Positions 1-8,371 of a stretch of 33,706 bases of DNA are shown one piece after another. This DNA comes from Bacillota bacterium. Lineage in GTDB: Bacteria; Bacillota; Clostridia; Lachnospirales; Lachnospiraceae. The notes below the pieces were generated by a model. The model searched no databases and was not told the origin of the DNA. It saw nothing but the letters and a program-made list of their open reading frames with translations. Position numbers and translations under genes: made by a program. Within the stretch, counting starts at the first letter, position 1; every line of letters begins with the position of its first letter. The stretch spans positions 1-33,706 of the forward strand of contig JAEZKA010000032.1 in assembly GCA_023436225.1 (NCBI GenBank), given 5' to 3'.

Positions 1-247
1 CAAGTATAACAGATATGCTATAGAGTGACAAAAGATAATCACTTTCTGCTGGAGTAAAAACCTACAACTGGAAAAATAAAATGACTATAAAGAGATGATT
101 TTGAGATATTAATTTAAAGATTTACAATAAAGGAAGAGACTAACCCGACTTATACTGCTCAATGAAATCTTAAATAGCCATTAGTAATTAATATCAATTT
201 ATCTGTTGCTTTTTTCTTATAGACGCTCCTATCATATTTTCTTGATT

Positions 248-280
248 AACCGCCAAGAGGGAATTACCCTTTTGGCGGTT
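248..280 (+). terminator. Rho-independent terminator
   Basis: The arms AACCGCCAAGAGGG (248-261) and CCCTTTTGGCGGTT (267-280) form a 14-bp stem with one G-U pair and a five-base loop, followed by a short T run. It should end transcription of whatever lies left of the window. No intact gene feeding into it is visible here. Confidence 0.85.
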
Positions 281-582
281 TCGTAATAATATTTAGCTAT
301 ATCTATTTTACTGGCTTTCGCTGTGAACGTAGATAACTTATATTCTATAGAAGTTCCCAATTTGTAAATAAAACCTTCGAAATCTTAAAATCCAACTATA
401 ATAGGTTGAGCATCTTGTATATTTATTCCAACAGTACAAAACAGAGGACTGAAAACTGCCGGTATATGGCCAATTCTGAATAAATTTATTTCCCCTATAT
501 TATTAATCAAGTAGATTATTCTTTTAAGCAGCCTACTGGAATGAATACGGTTGACTTCTTAACGAAAGTATTATAAATTGTG

Positions 583-763
583 AAAAAAATTTTTTTATTC
601 ATATTATTGTAAATATACAAAATATTTGATAAAGTTATGTGTACATTGCTAAAATAGATCAATATAATTGAATAAAATATCAATATAGAACAAGAAAATT
701 TGATATCAATATTTTATAATTTATCTAACAAAAAAAATTTTTTTTAATGTTGCAAAAAATTTT
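583..763. repeat. Three A-tract/T-tract blocks
   Basis: Runs of A followed by an equal or shorter run of T occur at 583-596 (A7T7), 730-745 (A8T8) and 754-763 (A6T4). Such tracts are known to bend DNA or to act as UP-like elements near promoters. Their placement before the first gene of the locus suggests a role in its promoter, which is inference. Confidence 0.5.
626..655 (+). promoter_or_regulatory. Candidate sigma-A promoter for the glycan locus
   Basis: TTGATA (626-631) and TAAAAT (650-655) are separated by 18 bases, each 5/6 to consensus. This would give a leader of about 235 bases before the GH28 start. An alternative is TTGACT (551-556) with TATAAA (572-577), but its 15-base spacer is short. 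In sequence this AT-rich, chance matches are likely. Confidence 0.35.
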
Positions 764-832
764 AATTTAATATATTGATATGTTCAATAAGTTGCTCGAG
801 AAAAATGAAATAGTGATTGTAATAAAATATCA
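671..832. repeat. Direct repeat AATAAAATATCA, possible regulator site
   Basis: The 12-mer AATAAAATATCA occurs at 671-682 and 821-832, both preceded by ATTG or ATTGT. A partial inverted copy (ATATTTTAT) lies near 709-717. Direct repeats upstream of an operon that contains an AraC regulator are typical of AraC operators. The AT bias makes this tentative. Confidence 0.3.
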
Positions 833-897
833 TTGGTAAAATGATAAATTCCTATATTTTGTTTTAGCGTAAAATAGTAACCGGAAGGAGATAATGA

Positions 898-2223
898 ATG
901 AATATATCAACTAATATGTTGAATCTAAAAGATTATGATATTCAGCAGAATGTTGTTCAAACTCAACAGATACAGAAAGTATTTGATGAAGCAGATCGAT
1001 TAGGTGGACTTACAGTAGTATTCCCACGAGGAATATATATCACCGGTACGGTTGATATCAAAGGTGCATCAGTTTATCTGGAGAAGGGGAGTGTATGGAA
1101 GGGGTCCGAGAATTATGAGGATTACTATGATAATGGATTTGTTCATGGTGAATTGCATCAGACAATAAGTCTTCTTTATAGTATGCATCATGAAAATATT
1201 ACTATCACCGGCAGTGGGACTATTGATTTAAGTGGAGATGCATTTTATGACATGAATGATCCCAGTGTGCCGGACTATGGTGTGGAATTTTCTGAGGATC
1301 AGAAAGCAGAGTGTCCCCGTAGAATTGGGAAAAGACCTACTCAGCCTATATTTTTTTATCAGTGCAGGAACATAGTAATGGATGGAATTACTATCTGTAA
1401 TGCACCATGCTGGGCAATTTCCTTTCATGATAGCGAGGAAATTAGGTTAACTTATCTGAATATCATAAATAGGTCGAATTTACCGAATAATGACGGTATG
1501 CATTTTTGTGGGTCACGGAATGTTGTAATTCACGGGTGTAATATAAAAGCAGGTGACGACTGCATTGCTTTATCATCTATTACTGATTGGAACAAAGCAT
1601 GTGAAAACATTGTAATTTCAGATTGCATTTTGACCTGTTCATCAAAATCGATTGTAATTGGATATACACACAGTATAGTCCGGAACGTTACCATATCGAA
1701 TTGTGTTATTTATGATAGTCACAGAGGAATCTGTGTGATGGCGATTCCGGGAACGGGATTAGTCGAGCATGTTTTAATTCAAAATGTGCGAATAGAAACG
1801 CGTGTGAGGGCAGGAAACTGGTGGGGAAATGGTGAGGCCATTGCAGTGATGGGAGTGTATCACGAACTGCAAAACTATGTTGGTGAGCAGCCGACAAAAC
1901 GTTTCGATATCAGTATTCGTGATATAAGAATCAGCAATGTGAGCTGCTTAAGCGAAAATGCCATTGCTGTAATCGGAGAGAATGGATGTGTGGAGGATGT
2001 TCACTTTGATGGTATTTATTTTGAAAAGAAAGATAGTGCGAACAGATACTTAAAAGGCGAGCGAAGAATCGATGTTAGTCCATCCGAGCATATTTATGAC
2101 ATACCAGGAGATGAAGAATGTTGGTTTTTTGAATGCGGGGGAAAAAATGTGACTTATAAGAATGTGAACGTGAAATCATATCATGGAGTATCACTTTGTG
2201 CTATCACGGAATCTACAGTTTAA
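898..2223 (+). CDS. GH28-family polygalacturonase-like glycosidase, divergent active site
   Basis: This 441-residue protein has the right-handed beta-helix pattern of glycoside hydrolase family 28 (polygalacturonases, rhamnogalacturonan hydrolases and relatives). The three catalytic aspartates are in place: D199 in NNDG (family NTD) and D220-D221 in GDDC. The family GHG motif reads as S-K-S (249-251) and the RIK motif, which contacts the galacturonate carboxylate, reads as C-V-M (279-281). The true substrate may therefore not be plain polygalacturonate. There is no signal peptide, so it probably acts on imported oligosaccharides in the cytoplasm. The ATG at 898 lies 7 bases after GGAAGGAG (883-890); an ATG at 894 is out of frame. 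The ABC permease follows 22 bases later, so it heads the operon. Confidence 0.85.
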   Translation: MNISTNMLNLKDYDIQQNVVQTQQIQKVFDEADRLGGLTVVFPRGIYITGTVDIKGASVYLEKGSVWKGSENYEDYYDNGFVHGELHQTISLLYSMHHENITITGSGTIDLSGDAFYDMNDPSVPDYGVEFSEDQKAECPRRIGKRPTQPIFFYQCRNIVMDGITICNAPCWAISFHDSEEIRLTYLNIINRSNLPNNDGMHFCGSRNVVIHGCNIKAGDDCIALSSITDWNKACENIVISDCILTCSSKSIVIGYTHSIVRNVTISNCVIYDSHRGICVMAIPGTGLVEHVLIQNVRIETRVRAGNWWGNGEAIAVMGVYHELQNYVGEQPTKRFDISIRDIRISNVSCLSENAIAVIGENGCVEDVHFDGIYFEKKDSANRYLKGERRIDVSPSEHIYDIPGDEECWFFECGGKNVTYKNVNVKSYHGVSLCAITESTV

Positions 2224-2245
2224 TGTTTTGGAGAGAGGAACAATT

Positions 2246-3178
2246 ATGAATAAAAAAAGAAAAAGAACAGAAAATCCATTTCTTGAAGTTTGGAAACATA
2301 AATTCTTGTACCTGCTAGCGTTACCGGCAATATTATATACCTTTGTTTTTAACTACTTAGCATTACCATATATGGTTATTGCATTCCAAAAATATAATTA
2401 TAAAACTGGTTTAAATAGTCCATTTATAGGGCTGAAAAACTTTGAATATTTTTTTAAATCCAGTTGGGCATGGGTTGTAACAAGAAATACGATTGTCATT
2501 AATTTATTGTTCTTGTTATTTGGTACAATATTTGCAGTTGTACTTGCAATTCTAATCAATGAAATACATGTGAAGAAGTTTTTGAAAGTTTCACAGGCTT
2601 TCATGCTGTTTCCTTATTTCATATCATGGGTAATCGTTAGCTACATGCTGCAGGGTATTTTAGCAACAAATGGCGGTTTATTAAACAATATTATTGAAGT
2701 GTTTGGGGGAACTAGGATAAATTTCTACTCTAATCCTAAATACTGGTATCCCATATTGCTGCTTCTGAATTTGTGGAAAAACACTGGTTACAGTTCAATT
2801 ATCTATATCGCTGCAATAACAGCAATTGATGAAGGATTATATGAAGCGGCATATATTGATGGCGCAACGAAATTCAAGAGAATCAAACATATTACGTTAC
2901 CACTATTGTATCCAACGATTTGTATTATGGTGCTTATGTCAATCGGAAGAATTTTTTATGGTGATTTCGGAATGTTATATGCAATCATTCGTGATAATGG
3001 CTCGCTGATGTCAATTACAGAGGTTATTGATACATATGTTTATAGGACGTTTAAAAACACAGGAGATCCGAGCTTGTCAATGGCGATAGGACTTTATCAG
3101 TCGATTGTAGGATTCATCTTAGTATTTACTGCCAATACAATTGTGAAGAAAAAATTCCCAGAGGGAGCGCTTTTCTGA
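2246..3178 (+). CDS. Sugar ABC transporter permease, LplB/UgpA type
   Basis: This 310-residue integral membrane protein has about six hydrophobic helices and a binding-protein-dependent transport inner membrane domain. Its EAA loop, which docks the ATPase, is recognisable from E200 as EAAYIDGA and is followed by KFKRIKHITLPLL. The N-terminus is short and basic (NKKRKR), typical of the LplB group that pairs with YtcP-like permeases for oligosaccharide import. The ATG at 2246 was chosen because a purine-rich site (GGAGAGAGGA) precedes it; an upstream ATG at 2183 would overlap the GH28 gene. No ATPase gene is present, as is usual for these operons, which share a housekeeping MsmX-type ATPase. 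Confidence 0.92.
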   Translation: MNKKRKRTENPFLEVWKHKFLYLLALPAILYTFVFNYLALPYMVIAFQKYNYKTGLNSPFIGLKNFEYFFKSSWAWVVTRNTIVINLLFLLFGTIFAVVLAILINEIHVKKFLKVSQAFMLFPYFISWVIVSYMLQGILATNGGLLNNIIEVFGGTRINFYSNPKYWYPILLLLNLWKNTGYSSIIYIAAITAIDEGLYEAAYIDGATKFKRIKHITLPLLYPTICIMVLMSIGRIFYGDFGMLYAIIRDNGSLMSITEVIDTYVYRTFKNTGDPSLSMAIGLYQSIVGFILVFTANTIVKKKFPEGALF

Positions 3179-3199
3179 TTAATGGGTTCTGGGTACTAG

Positions 3200-3241
3200 C
3201 ACCTGCTGGTTCTAGAGCGGATGGATTATTGAATACAGGTG
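3200..3241 (+). other. Weak intercistronic hairpin between the permease genes
   Basis: CACCTG (3200-3205) and CAGGTG (3236-3241) can pair across a 30-base loop and are followed by a T-rich stretch. It could attenuate or stabilise mRNA between the two permease genes, but the stem is only 6 bp. The rest of the 99-base gap shows nothing else. Confidence 0.2.
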
Positions 3242-3277
3242 TTTTGGTTTTTGAGTAGAATTCCTTGGGAGGTAATT

Positions 3278-4183
3278 ATGTCATCAAGAAAAATAGAAAG
3301 TATAAAAAAACGCAGTGTTGGTGAAAGAATAGCAAGTATCCTAATTTACCTTATGATTACAGTCTATGCACTGATCTGTGTTGTACCGTTTATTTTGGTT
3401 CTTATTGTATCTTTTTCATCAGAAAAATCAATTACGTTGAAGGGATATTCCTTTTGGCCAATGGAATGGTCTGCATCTGCTTACCGTATGTTATTTTTTA
3501 ATGGTTCTAGTTTACCTAGAGCATATTTAATTACGATTTTTGTGACATTAATAGGAACACTAATTGCAGCATTAATTACTTTTGGTGCAGGCTATGCGCT
3601 AGCCAATCGAAATTGTAAATATAGAAACAGCTTGTCACTATACTTTTACATAACTATGGTGTTTTCCACAGGACTAGTTCCTTGGTATATGATGTCCAAA
3701 AATCTGGGCTGCTATGATAATGTCTGGGCGCTGATTGTACCTTCTCTGATGTTTTCACCGTTCAACATGTTTTTAGTTCGAAATTTCGTTAAAGGAATTC
3801 CGGAGGAACTTGATGATTCAGCAAAAATTGATGGTGCAGGAGACATTGCAATCGCATTCAAAATTTATTTTTCACTGTGCAAACCGGTGCTTGCAACAAT
3901 AGCCCTATTCTATGCAATTGGTTACTGGAATAATTATTTCAATGCTGCAATGCTAATAAATAATCCGGATTTCTATAATCTACAGATGCTATTGTTTAAG
4001 ATTCAATCAGAGATAACTGCTATGAGTAGAATGTTATCAGGAGCGATGGGGACAGCTAATCCTCCGAAGGAAAGCTTTAAGATGGCTATGTCTATCGTGA
4101 CTATGGGACCGATTATATTCCTCTATCCTTATCTGCAGAAATACTTTGTAAAGGGTATGGTTGTAGGCGCGGTAAAAGGATGA
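3278..4183 (+). CDS. Sugar ABC transporter permease, YtcP/UgpE type
   Basis: This 301-residue second permease has about six membrane helices. Its EAA-like loop reads EELDDSAKIDGAG, the usual form in the YtcP group of carbohydrate permeases. With the preceding LplB-like protein it should form the heterodimeric membrane channel fed by the lipoprotein encoded at 4436. The start is the ATG at 3278, 5 bases after GGGAGG (3267-3272). An in-frame upstream ATG at 3239 has no ribosome binding site and would add an unlikely 13 residues. Confidence 0.92.
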   Translation: MSSRKIESIKKRSVGERIASILIYLMITVYALICVVPFILVLIVSFSSEKSITLKGYSFWPMEWSASAYRMLFFNGSSLPRAYLITIFVTLIGTLIAALITFGAGYALANRNCKYRNSLSLYFYITMVFSTGLVPWYMMSKNLGCYDNVWALIVPSLMFSPFNMFLVRNFVKGIPEELDDSAKIDGAGDIAIAFKIYFSLCKPVLATIALFYAIGYWNNYFNAAMLINNPDFYNLQMLLFKIQSEITAMSRMLSGAMGTANPPKESFKMAMSIVTMGPIIFLYPYLQKYFVKGMVVGAVKG

Positions 4184-4239
4184 TATGACAGAGTGTTAGC
4201 ACAGAAAAGAACTATATATAGAATGGGAGGAGAAAAAAG

Positions 4240-4287
4240 ATGAAGAAGAGTCGAGAGCCTCCATTGTTTCAATCACTTATCAAATAG
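4240..4287 (+). CDS. Possible 15-residue small ORF or leader peptide
   Basis: An ATG at 4240 sits 7 bases after a near-ideal GGGAGGAG (4225-4232) and opens a 15-codon frame, MKKSREPPLFQSLIK, ending in TAG. A strong ribosome binding site on so short a frame is unusual. It may be a leader peptide, or the decayed start of an older gene between the permeases and the binding protein. There is no evidence that the peptide is made. Confidence 0.2.
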   Translation: MKKSREPPLFQSLIK

Positions 4288-4353
4288 ATTTCCGTACAGT
4301 AGTTGATTATACAGGAAATATATAACAGGGTTACAGTGGTTAGACGTAACAAA

Positions 4354-4382
4354 CAGCATTTTGGAAATATAGGAAGATGCTG
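4354..4382 (+). other. Intercistronic hairpin before the binding-protein gene
   Basis: CAGCATTTT (4354-4362) pairs with AAGATGCTG (4374-4382), 9 bp including one U-G pair, loop 11. No T run follows directly, so termination is not suggested. Hairpins at such positions often mark RNA processing that lets the binding protein be made in excess over its permeases. That role is inferred. Confidence 0.4.
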
Positions 4383-4435
4383 CTATTAAGACATATTTAA
4401 TAACTTTTTATTTTTAGTGGAGGGAAGGAATACAA

Positions 4436-6034
4436 ATGAAAAAAACAATATGGAAAAGACTGGTATCACTAGCTATGGCAACTAGCCTCGTTTTATCACT
4501 TGCAGCTTGTAGCAAACCAGAGACTAAGGAAACAGTTGAAACAACAGATAAGACAGAAACTAAAGTGGAAGAGACGGCAGATAAATCTACAGGAGAAAAG
4601 CATCCATGCCGCATTCTGCAGCCTGGTAATTTGTCCGCTGAGTATGAGGCGGGTATTGCAGCAGTTAATAAGAAACTAGAGGAAGACGGTGTAGATATTG
4701 AAGTGGAAGTAATCAGAATTCCATGGGATGCCTATGCAGAAAAATTAAACCTTATGTTATCTACCGGAGAAGAATTTGAAATTCTTCACATAATGCAGGA
4801 TGTAAGAAATCTTTCGTCTATCGCTGGTGTAGGTGCTATAGTTCCTGTAACAGAATACATTGATAAGTATCCTAATCTGAAGGCAAAATTCTCTGATTTA
4901 GAATGGGCATCCACGGTTTATAAAAATGAATACTATGCTATTCCGGCTGCATGGAGAAATTTTGACAATCTCTTATCATATATGCATTATCGTGAAGATA
5001 TTATGAAGCAGGTTGGTTATCAAGAGTTCCCGGAAACTGTGGATGAAATCATTGATTTGATGAAAAAATCTCAGGATGCAATTCTGGAGGAAAATGGTAT
5101 GATGTCATATCATTGGATGCATCAGAATCAAGACACTGCGCACTGGTTACACAGAAGCTATGATACTTATCCATTCTATGTGGAAAACAGTTTGGGTCTG
5201 ATTCTTGCAAGACAGGACGGTACAATCGATTCTTTCTATGAGTCAGAAGAATTTAAGCAGGATTGTGAAGTTTATTTTAAGATGTATCAACAAGGTCTGA
5301 TCAACCCTGATATTCTTAATTTGGTTTCTCAAACAAAATATGATGAAGCTGGTTTTGGTGCATTTTTACCATCGAATACATTTGACAGTAATACACAAAA
5401 TTCCATTAAGGAAAAAACAGGAATTGATGCAACAGTTAAATGGACTAGAGCTTTTCCGGACAAGCCTGATATGATTTATACTTATGGGCAGAATTTGAAC
5501 GCTGTTTCTTCAACTGCAGAAGATCCGGAAACAGCATTTAAGTTTTTTGATTGGTTATATGCTTCTCAGGAAAATTATGATTTATTCCATTATGGTATTG
5601 AAGGTGTACATTATACACTAAACGATGAGGGAAGAATCACGAATATGAAAGGGGAAGACGGACAATTCCTTTATTATATGGATACCTGGATGACTGGCTA
5701 TGTTCCTTATAGCCGTTATTCAGAAGATACAGTAGATGATTATATCGATTACAACGGTTTTAAGGCGGATAATTATGTGGTTTCGCCAATTGCTGGTTTC
5801 GCCTTTGATACTGCAAATGTACAGGCAGAACTTACAAATTTACAAACTGAAATCATATCTTCTATTTATCCGATTAAGTTTGGTATGGTATCCTACGAAG
5901 AAAATATTGATAAAGCGATTGCAAAGTTAAAAGCAGCAGGATTAGATACTTATATGGATGAATACAGAAAACAGGTTGCAGCGTATTTGGAGGCTAATCC
6001 TAAGGCACTTGAAGATGCGAAAGGAAATCAGTAA
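4436..6034 (+). CDS. Extracellular sugar-binding lipoprotein, LplA type
   Basis: This 532-residue ABC solute-binding protein has a lipoprotein signal peptide: basic MKKTIWKR, a hydrophobic core, and the lipobox LAAC with lipidated C25. A Thr/Glu/Lys-rich tether (about 27-55) follows, then a family-1 solute-binding fold. Length and sequence style match the large LplA-like proteins that bind oligosaccharides. It should sit on the outer face of the membrane and deliver sugar to the two permeases upstream. The ATG at 4436 is preceded by AGGGAAGGA. A strong terminator follows the stop codon within 12 bases, so this ends the first transcription unit. Confidence 0.93.
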   Translation: MKKTIWKRLVSLAMATSLVLSLAACSKPETKETVETTDKTETKVEETADKSTGEKHPCRILQPGNLSAEYEAGIAAVNKKLEEDGVDIEVEVIRIPWDAYAEKLNLMLSTGEEFEILHIMQDVRNLSSIAGVGAIVPVTEYIDKYPNLKAKFSDLEWASTVYKNEYYAIPAAWRNFDNLLSYMHYREDIMKQVGYQEFPETVDEIIDLMKKSQDAILEENGMMSYHWMHQNQDTAHWLHRSYDTYPFYVENSLGLILARQDGTIDSFYESEEFKQDCEVYFKMYQQGLINPDILNLVSQTKYDEAGFGAFLPSNTFDSNTQNSIKEKTGIDATVKWTRAFPDKPDMIYTYGQNLNAVSSTAEDPETAFKFFDWLYASQENYDLFHYGIEGVHYTLNDEGRITNMKGEDGQFLYYMDTWMTGYVPYSRYSEDTVDDYIDYNGFKADNYVVSPIAGFAFDTANVQAELTNLQTEIISSIYPIKFGMVSYEENIDKAIAKLKAAGLDTYMDEYRKQVAAYLEANPKALEDAKGNQ

Positions 6035-6045
6035 TTAATAAAAAC

Positions 6046-6077
6046 AGAGGCGCAGTAATATTTTATACTGCGTCTCT
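6046..6077 (+). terminator. Rho-independent terminator after the binding-protein gene
   Basis: AGAGGCGCAGTA (6046-6057) and TACTGCGTCTCT (6066-6077) form a 12-bp stem with one G-U pair and an 8-base loop, followed by TTC. It lies only 23 bases before the GTG start proposed for the AraC gene, leaving little room for a separate promoter there. Confidence 0.85.
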
Positions 6078-6100
6078 TTCATAAGAATGATCTGATCGGT

Positions 6101-7126
6101 GTGTCATCCATAGAATATTCTACGGAAGCATACGTGGCACCTAAGCAATTTCAATTTGTAATTCCTGAATTTACTGTTCACGTAGAAGGTTATGAACCGG
6201 TGATGAGTACATCTGCATCTGCTAAGGATGCTGAAATGGATGGAAAGTTAGACGAAATGAGAGATGAAATGAGAGATGAAATAGATCAAAAGCTTAATCC
6301 AACGATCGATTGTTTATCTTTACCAGAGCTTGATGTAATTTGCGGAGTGTCCTACCTGCACCAAAAGAGTGTTAGTGAAACATATCCACTACATACACAT
6401 GATTATTATGAAATCTTTTATGTAATGGAGGGTAAAGCTATTCATGAAGTTAATGATGAAACATTGGTTTTGACGAAAGGTACATTAATTTTTATCAGAC
6501 CATCTGACACTCATCAGTTTAAATTTATTAATAATTATGATATGGAAATACTTTTTATAGGGATAGGGAAAGAGATTGTTGAAAGCGTATGTAATTTTAT
6601 GGAATTAGACTTATTGGAATTTCATAAATTTAAGACCCCACCTATGATAAAGTTGGAAGGATCACATTGTTGGGATATGGCTCAAAAATTACAGTTGATA
6701 TCGAAAATGGAGAGAGGCATAGAGAGACGCAGGTATTTCATGTCTATTTTTACTGATATTGCATACCAACTTTATTATCATGAGGATAATCAGGAAGATA
6801 CAGTAATTCCTATTTGGTTATCGAATTTGATCGATGAAATGGGAAAAAAGGATAATTATCTGCAAGGTTTAACTAGAATGATCGAACTTGCAAATGTATC
6901 ACAGGAGCATTTGGCAAGAGGATTTAAACGCTTTTTAGGTATAACACCAACAGAATTTATAAATATTAAGAGAATTAATTATGGAGTTGAGTTATTACTG
7001 AAAGGAAAGTATAGCATATTAGAAATATGCTATATGTGTGGATTTAATAGCTTGAGTTATTTCTATAAAGTTTTTGATAAACATTATAAATGTACGCCGA
7101 AAGACTTTTTAAAATCCATGCAATAG
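6101..7126 (+). CDS. AraC-family transcriptional regulator with cupin sensor
   Basis: This protein has an N-terminal cupin-like sensor (metal/sugar-pocket style HTHDYYE near residue 100, then PSDTHQF) and a C-terminal double helix-turn-helix AraC domain (about 245-341) ending in the typical GFNSLSYFYKVFDKHY and TPKDF. It probably senses the transported sugar and controls the surrounding locus. The start is uncertain. The frame opens with GTG at 6101 without a clear ribosome binding site, and the next in-frame choice is ATG at 6203 (residue 35). The N-terminal segment carries a small tandem repeat (DEMRDEMRDE) likely to be coiled coil, which is unusual for this family. Confidence 0.88.
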   Translation: MSSIEYSTEAYVAPKQFQFVIPEFTVHVEGYEPVMSTSASAKDAEMDGKLDEMRDEMRDEIDQKLNPTIDCLSLPELDVICGVSYLHQKSVSETYPLHTHDYYEIFYVMEGKAIHEVNDETLVLTKGTLIFIRPSDTHQFKFINNYDMEILFIGIGKEIVESVCNFMELDLLEFHKFKTPPMIKLEGSHCWDMAQKLQLISKMERGIERRRYFMSIFTDIAYQLYYHEDNQEDTVIPIWLSNLIDEMGKKDNYLQGLTRMIELANVSQEHLARGFKRFLGITPTEFINIKRINYGVELLLKGKYSILEICYMCGFNSLSYFYKVFDKHYKCTPKDFLKSMQ

Positions 7127-7206
7127 ACAGATTGACTAAGAATGCGGATTTTTGATGTTATTAAAACCAAGGAATTACTAAAAAGATCAAGATGAGATCA
7201 GAGGAA

Positions 7207-7278
7207 ATGAAAAAAACAGTAGGCGTTGAATTAAAACAGAGTAATAAAGTACTATCAATCAGAGGCTCAAGCTTCTGA
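7207..7278 (+). CDS. Doubtful 23-codon ORF in the AraC-oxidoreductase gap
   Basis: An ATG at 7207 opens a frame starting MKKTVGVELKQSNKV and ending at TGA, 7276-7278. The only nearby purine block is GAGG, two bases before the ATG, too close for good initiation. The gap from 7127 to 7309 otherwise holds no convincing signal. It may be a gene remnant. Confidence 0.12.
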   Translation: MKKTVGVELKQSNKVLSIRGSSF

Positions 7279-7309
7279 AAAGATATACTATATAAGAGGA
7301 GGAAATATT

Positions 7310-8359
7310 ATGAAAATAGCAGTAATCGGATGTGGAACAATTGCAAACAATGCTCATATTCCGGCATATATGAAAAACTCTAAGGCAGAAATTAAGTATT
7401 TTTGCGATATCATTCCCGAGAGAGCGAAAGCAGCAGTAGAAAAGTATGAATGTGGAATTGCTGTTACAGATTATAAGGAGGTATTAGCAGATGAAGAGGT
7501 TGTAGCAGTATCTATTTGTACTCCCAATAAAGTACATAGCATAATTGCTATAGATGCTATGAAAGCGGGAAAGCATGTGTTATGTGAAAAGCCTGCTGCC
7601 AGAGTATATGAGGAAGCCTTGGAAATGCAAAGGGTACAGCATGAAACTGGAAAGGTACTAAATATTGGTGTAGTAAATCGCTTTAATACCAATGTAAATA
7701 AATTAAAGGAGCTGATAGACCAAGGGGAACTGGGTGATGTTTATCAGGTATATGTTAGCTTTCGAAGTCACAGAAGCATACCGGGTCTTGGAGGCGCTTT
7801 TACCACAAAAGAAATTGCAGGTGGTGGCGTTATGATTGATTGGGGAGTGCATTTTTTTGATATAGTAATGTACTGCTGTGGCGATCCTAGAACAAAAAGC
7901 GTATCTGCAGAAACCTTTTCTCGTCTTGGAAACCCCATTTCAGACTATGTGTATGTAAATATGTGGGCGGGACCGGAAGTGAAAGATGGAATCTATGACG
8001 TGGAGGAAGGTGTTACTGGTATGGTGCGCACAGAAGGCCCTGTTATTACATTTAACGGAGCGTGGGCGCAAAATATCGGAGAAGATGAGCTGTTTATTGA
8101 TTTTATGGGTACGAAGGGTGGAGTAAGACTTCAATATGGTAAAGGCTTTACTCTCTACTCCACGAAGAATGGCATGCTGACTACAACAACCTATGCCAAT
8201 CAGGAAAAACCGATGTTCCAGGAAGAAATTGATAGATTCATTGCATGTGTAGAGTCTGGAGAGAAATTGGTTTCTCATATAGATACCAATATAGTTACAG
8301 CACAGATGATGGATGCAATATATCGATCAGCTAAGGAGCATAAGGAAATTGTACTTTAG
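7310..8359 (+). CDS. Gfo/Idh/MocA-family NAD(P)-dependent oxidoreductase
   Basis: This 349-residue protein has an N-terminal Rossmann fold (GCGTIA, residues 7-12), the hallmark CEKPAA motif (E93-K94-P95, where K94 is the usual catalytic/cofactor lysine) and the C-terminal-domain signature GGGVMIDWGVHFFD with D177 and H181. The family oxidises or reduces sugars, inositols and uronates with NAD(P). Here it probably modifies a sugar released by the GH28 enzyme. The ATG at 7310 lies 7 bases after AGAGGAGG (7295-7302). The next gene follows after 12 bases, so the two are co-transcribed and may form a pair. Confidence 0.93.
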   Translation: MKIAVIGCGTIANNAHIPAYMKNSKAEIKYFCDIIPERAKAAVEKYECGIAVTDYKEVLADEEVVAVSICTPNKVHSIIAIDAMKAGKHVLCEKPAARVYEEALEMQRVQHETGKVLNIGVVNRFNTNVNKLKELIDQGELGDVYQVYVSFRSHRSIPGLGGAFTTKEIAGGGVMIDWGVHFFDIVMYCCGDPRTKSVSAETFSRLGNPISDYVYVNMWAGPEVKDGIYDVEEGVTGMVRTEGPVITFNGAWAQNIGEDELFIDFMGTKGGVRLQYGKGFTLYSTKNGMLTTTTYANQEKPMFQEEIDRFIACVESGEKLVSHIDTNIVTAQMMDAIYRSAKEHKEIVL

Positions 8360-8371
8360 GGAGGTGAAGGT

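Larger units (their letters stand above)
1..897. other. Long AT-rich intergenic region upstream of the glycan locus
   Basis: No gene can be supported here. All three plus-strand frames hit stop codons within the first 30 bases, so no gene enters from the left on that strand. The stretch holds one clear terminator (248-280), a minus-strand open frame with no start codon (385-558), three A/T tracts and candidate promoters for the GH28 gene. From about 560 onward it is extremely AT-rich, as expected of a regulatory region in this kind of genome. Confidence 0.7.

Noticed and set aside
1228..1897. Minus-strand open frames inside the GH28 gene
   Set aside because: They overlap a gene with clear family motifs, have no ribosome binding sites and read as low-quality protein.
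2183..2245. Longer N-terminus for the first permease
   Set aside because: It would overlap the GH28 gene and adds a sequence foreign to the family; the ATG at 2246 has the ribosome site.
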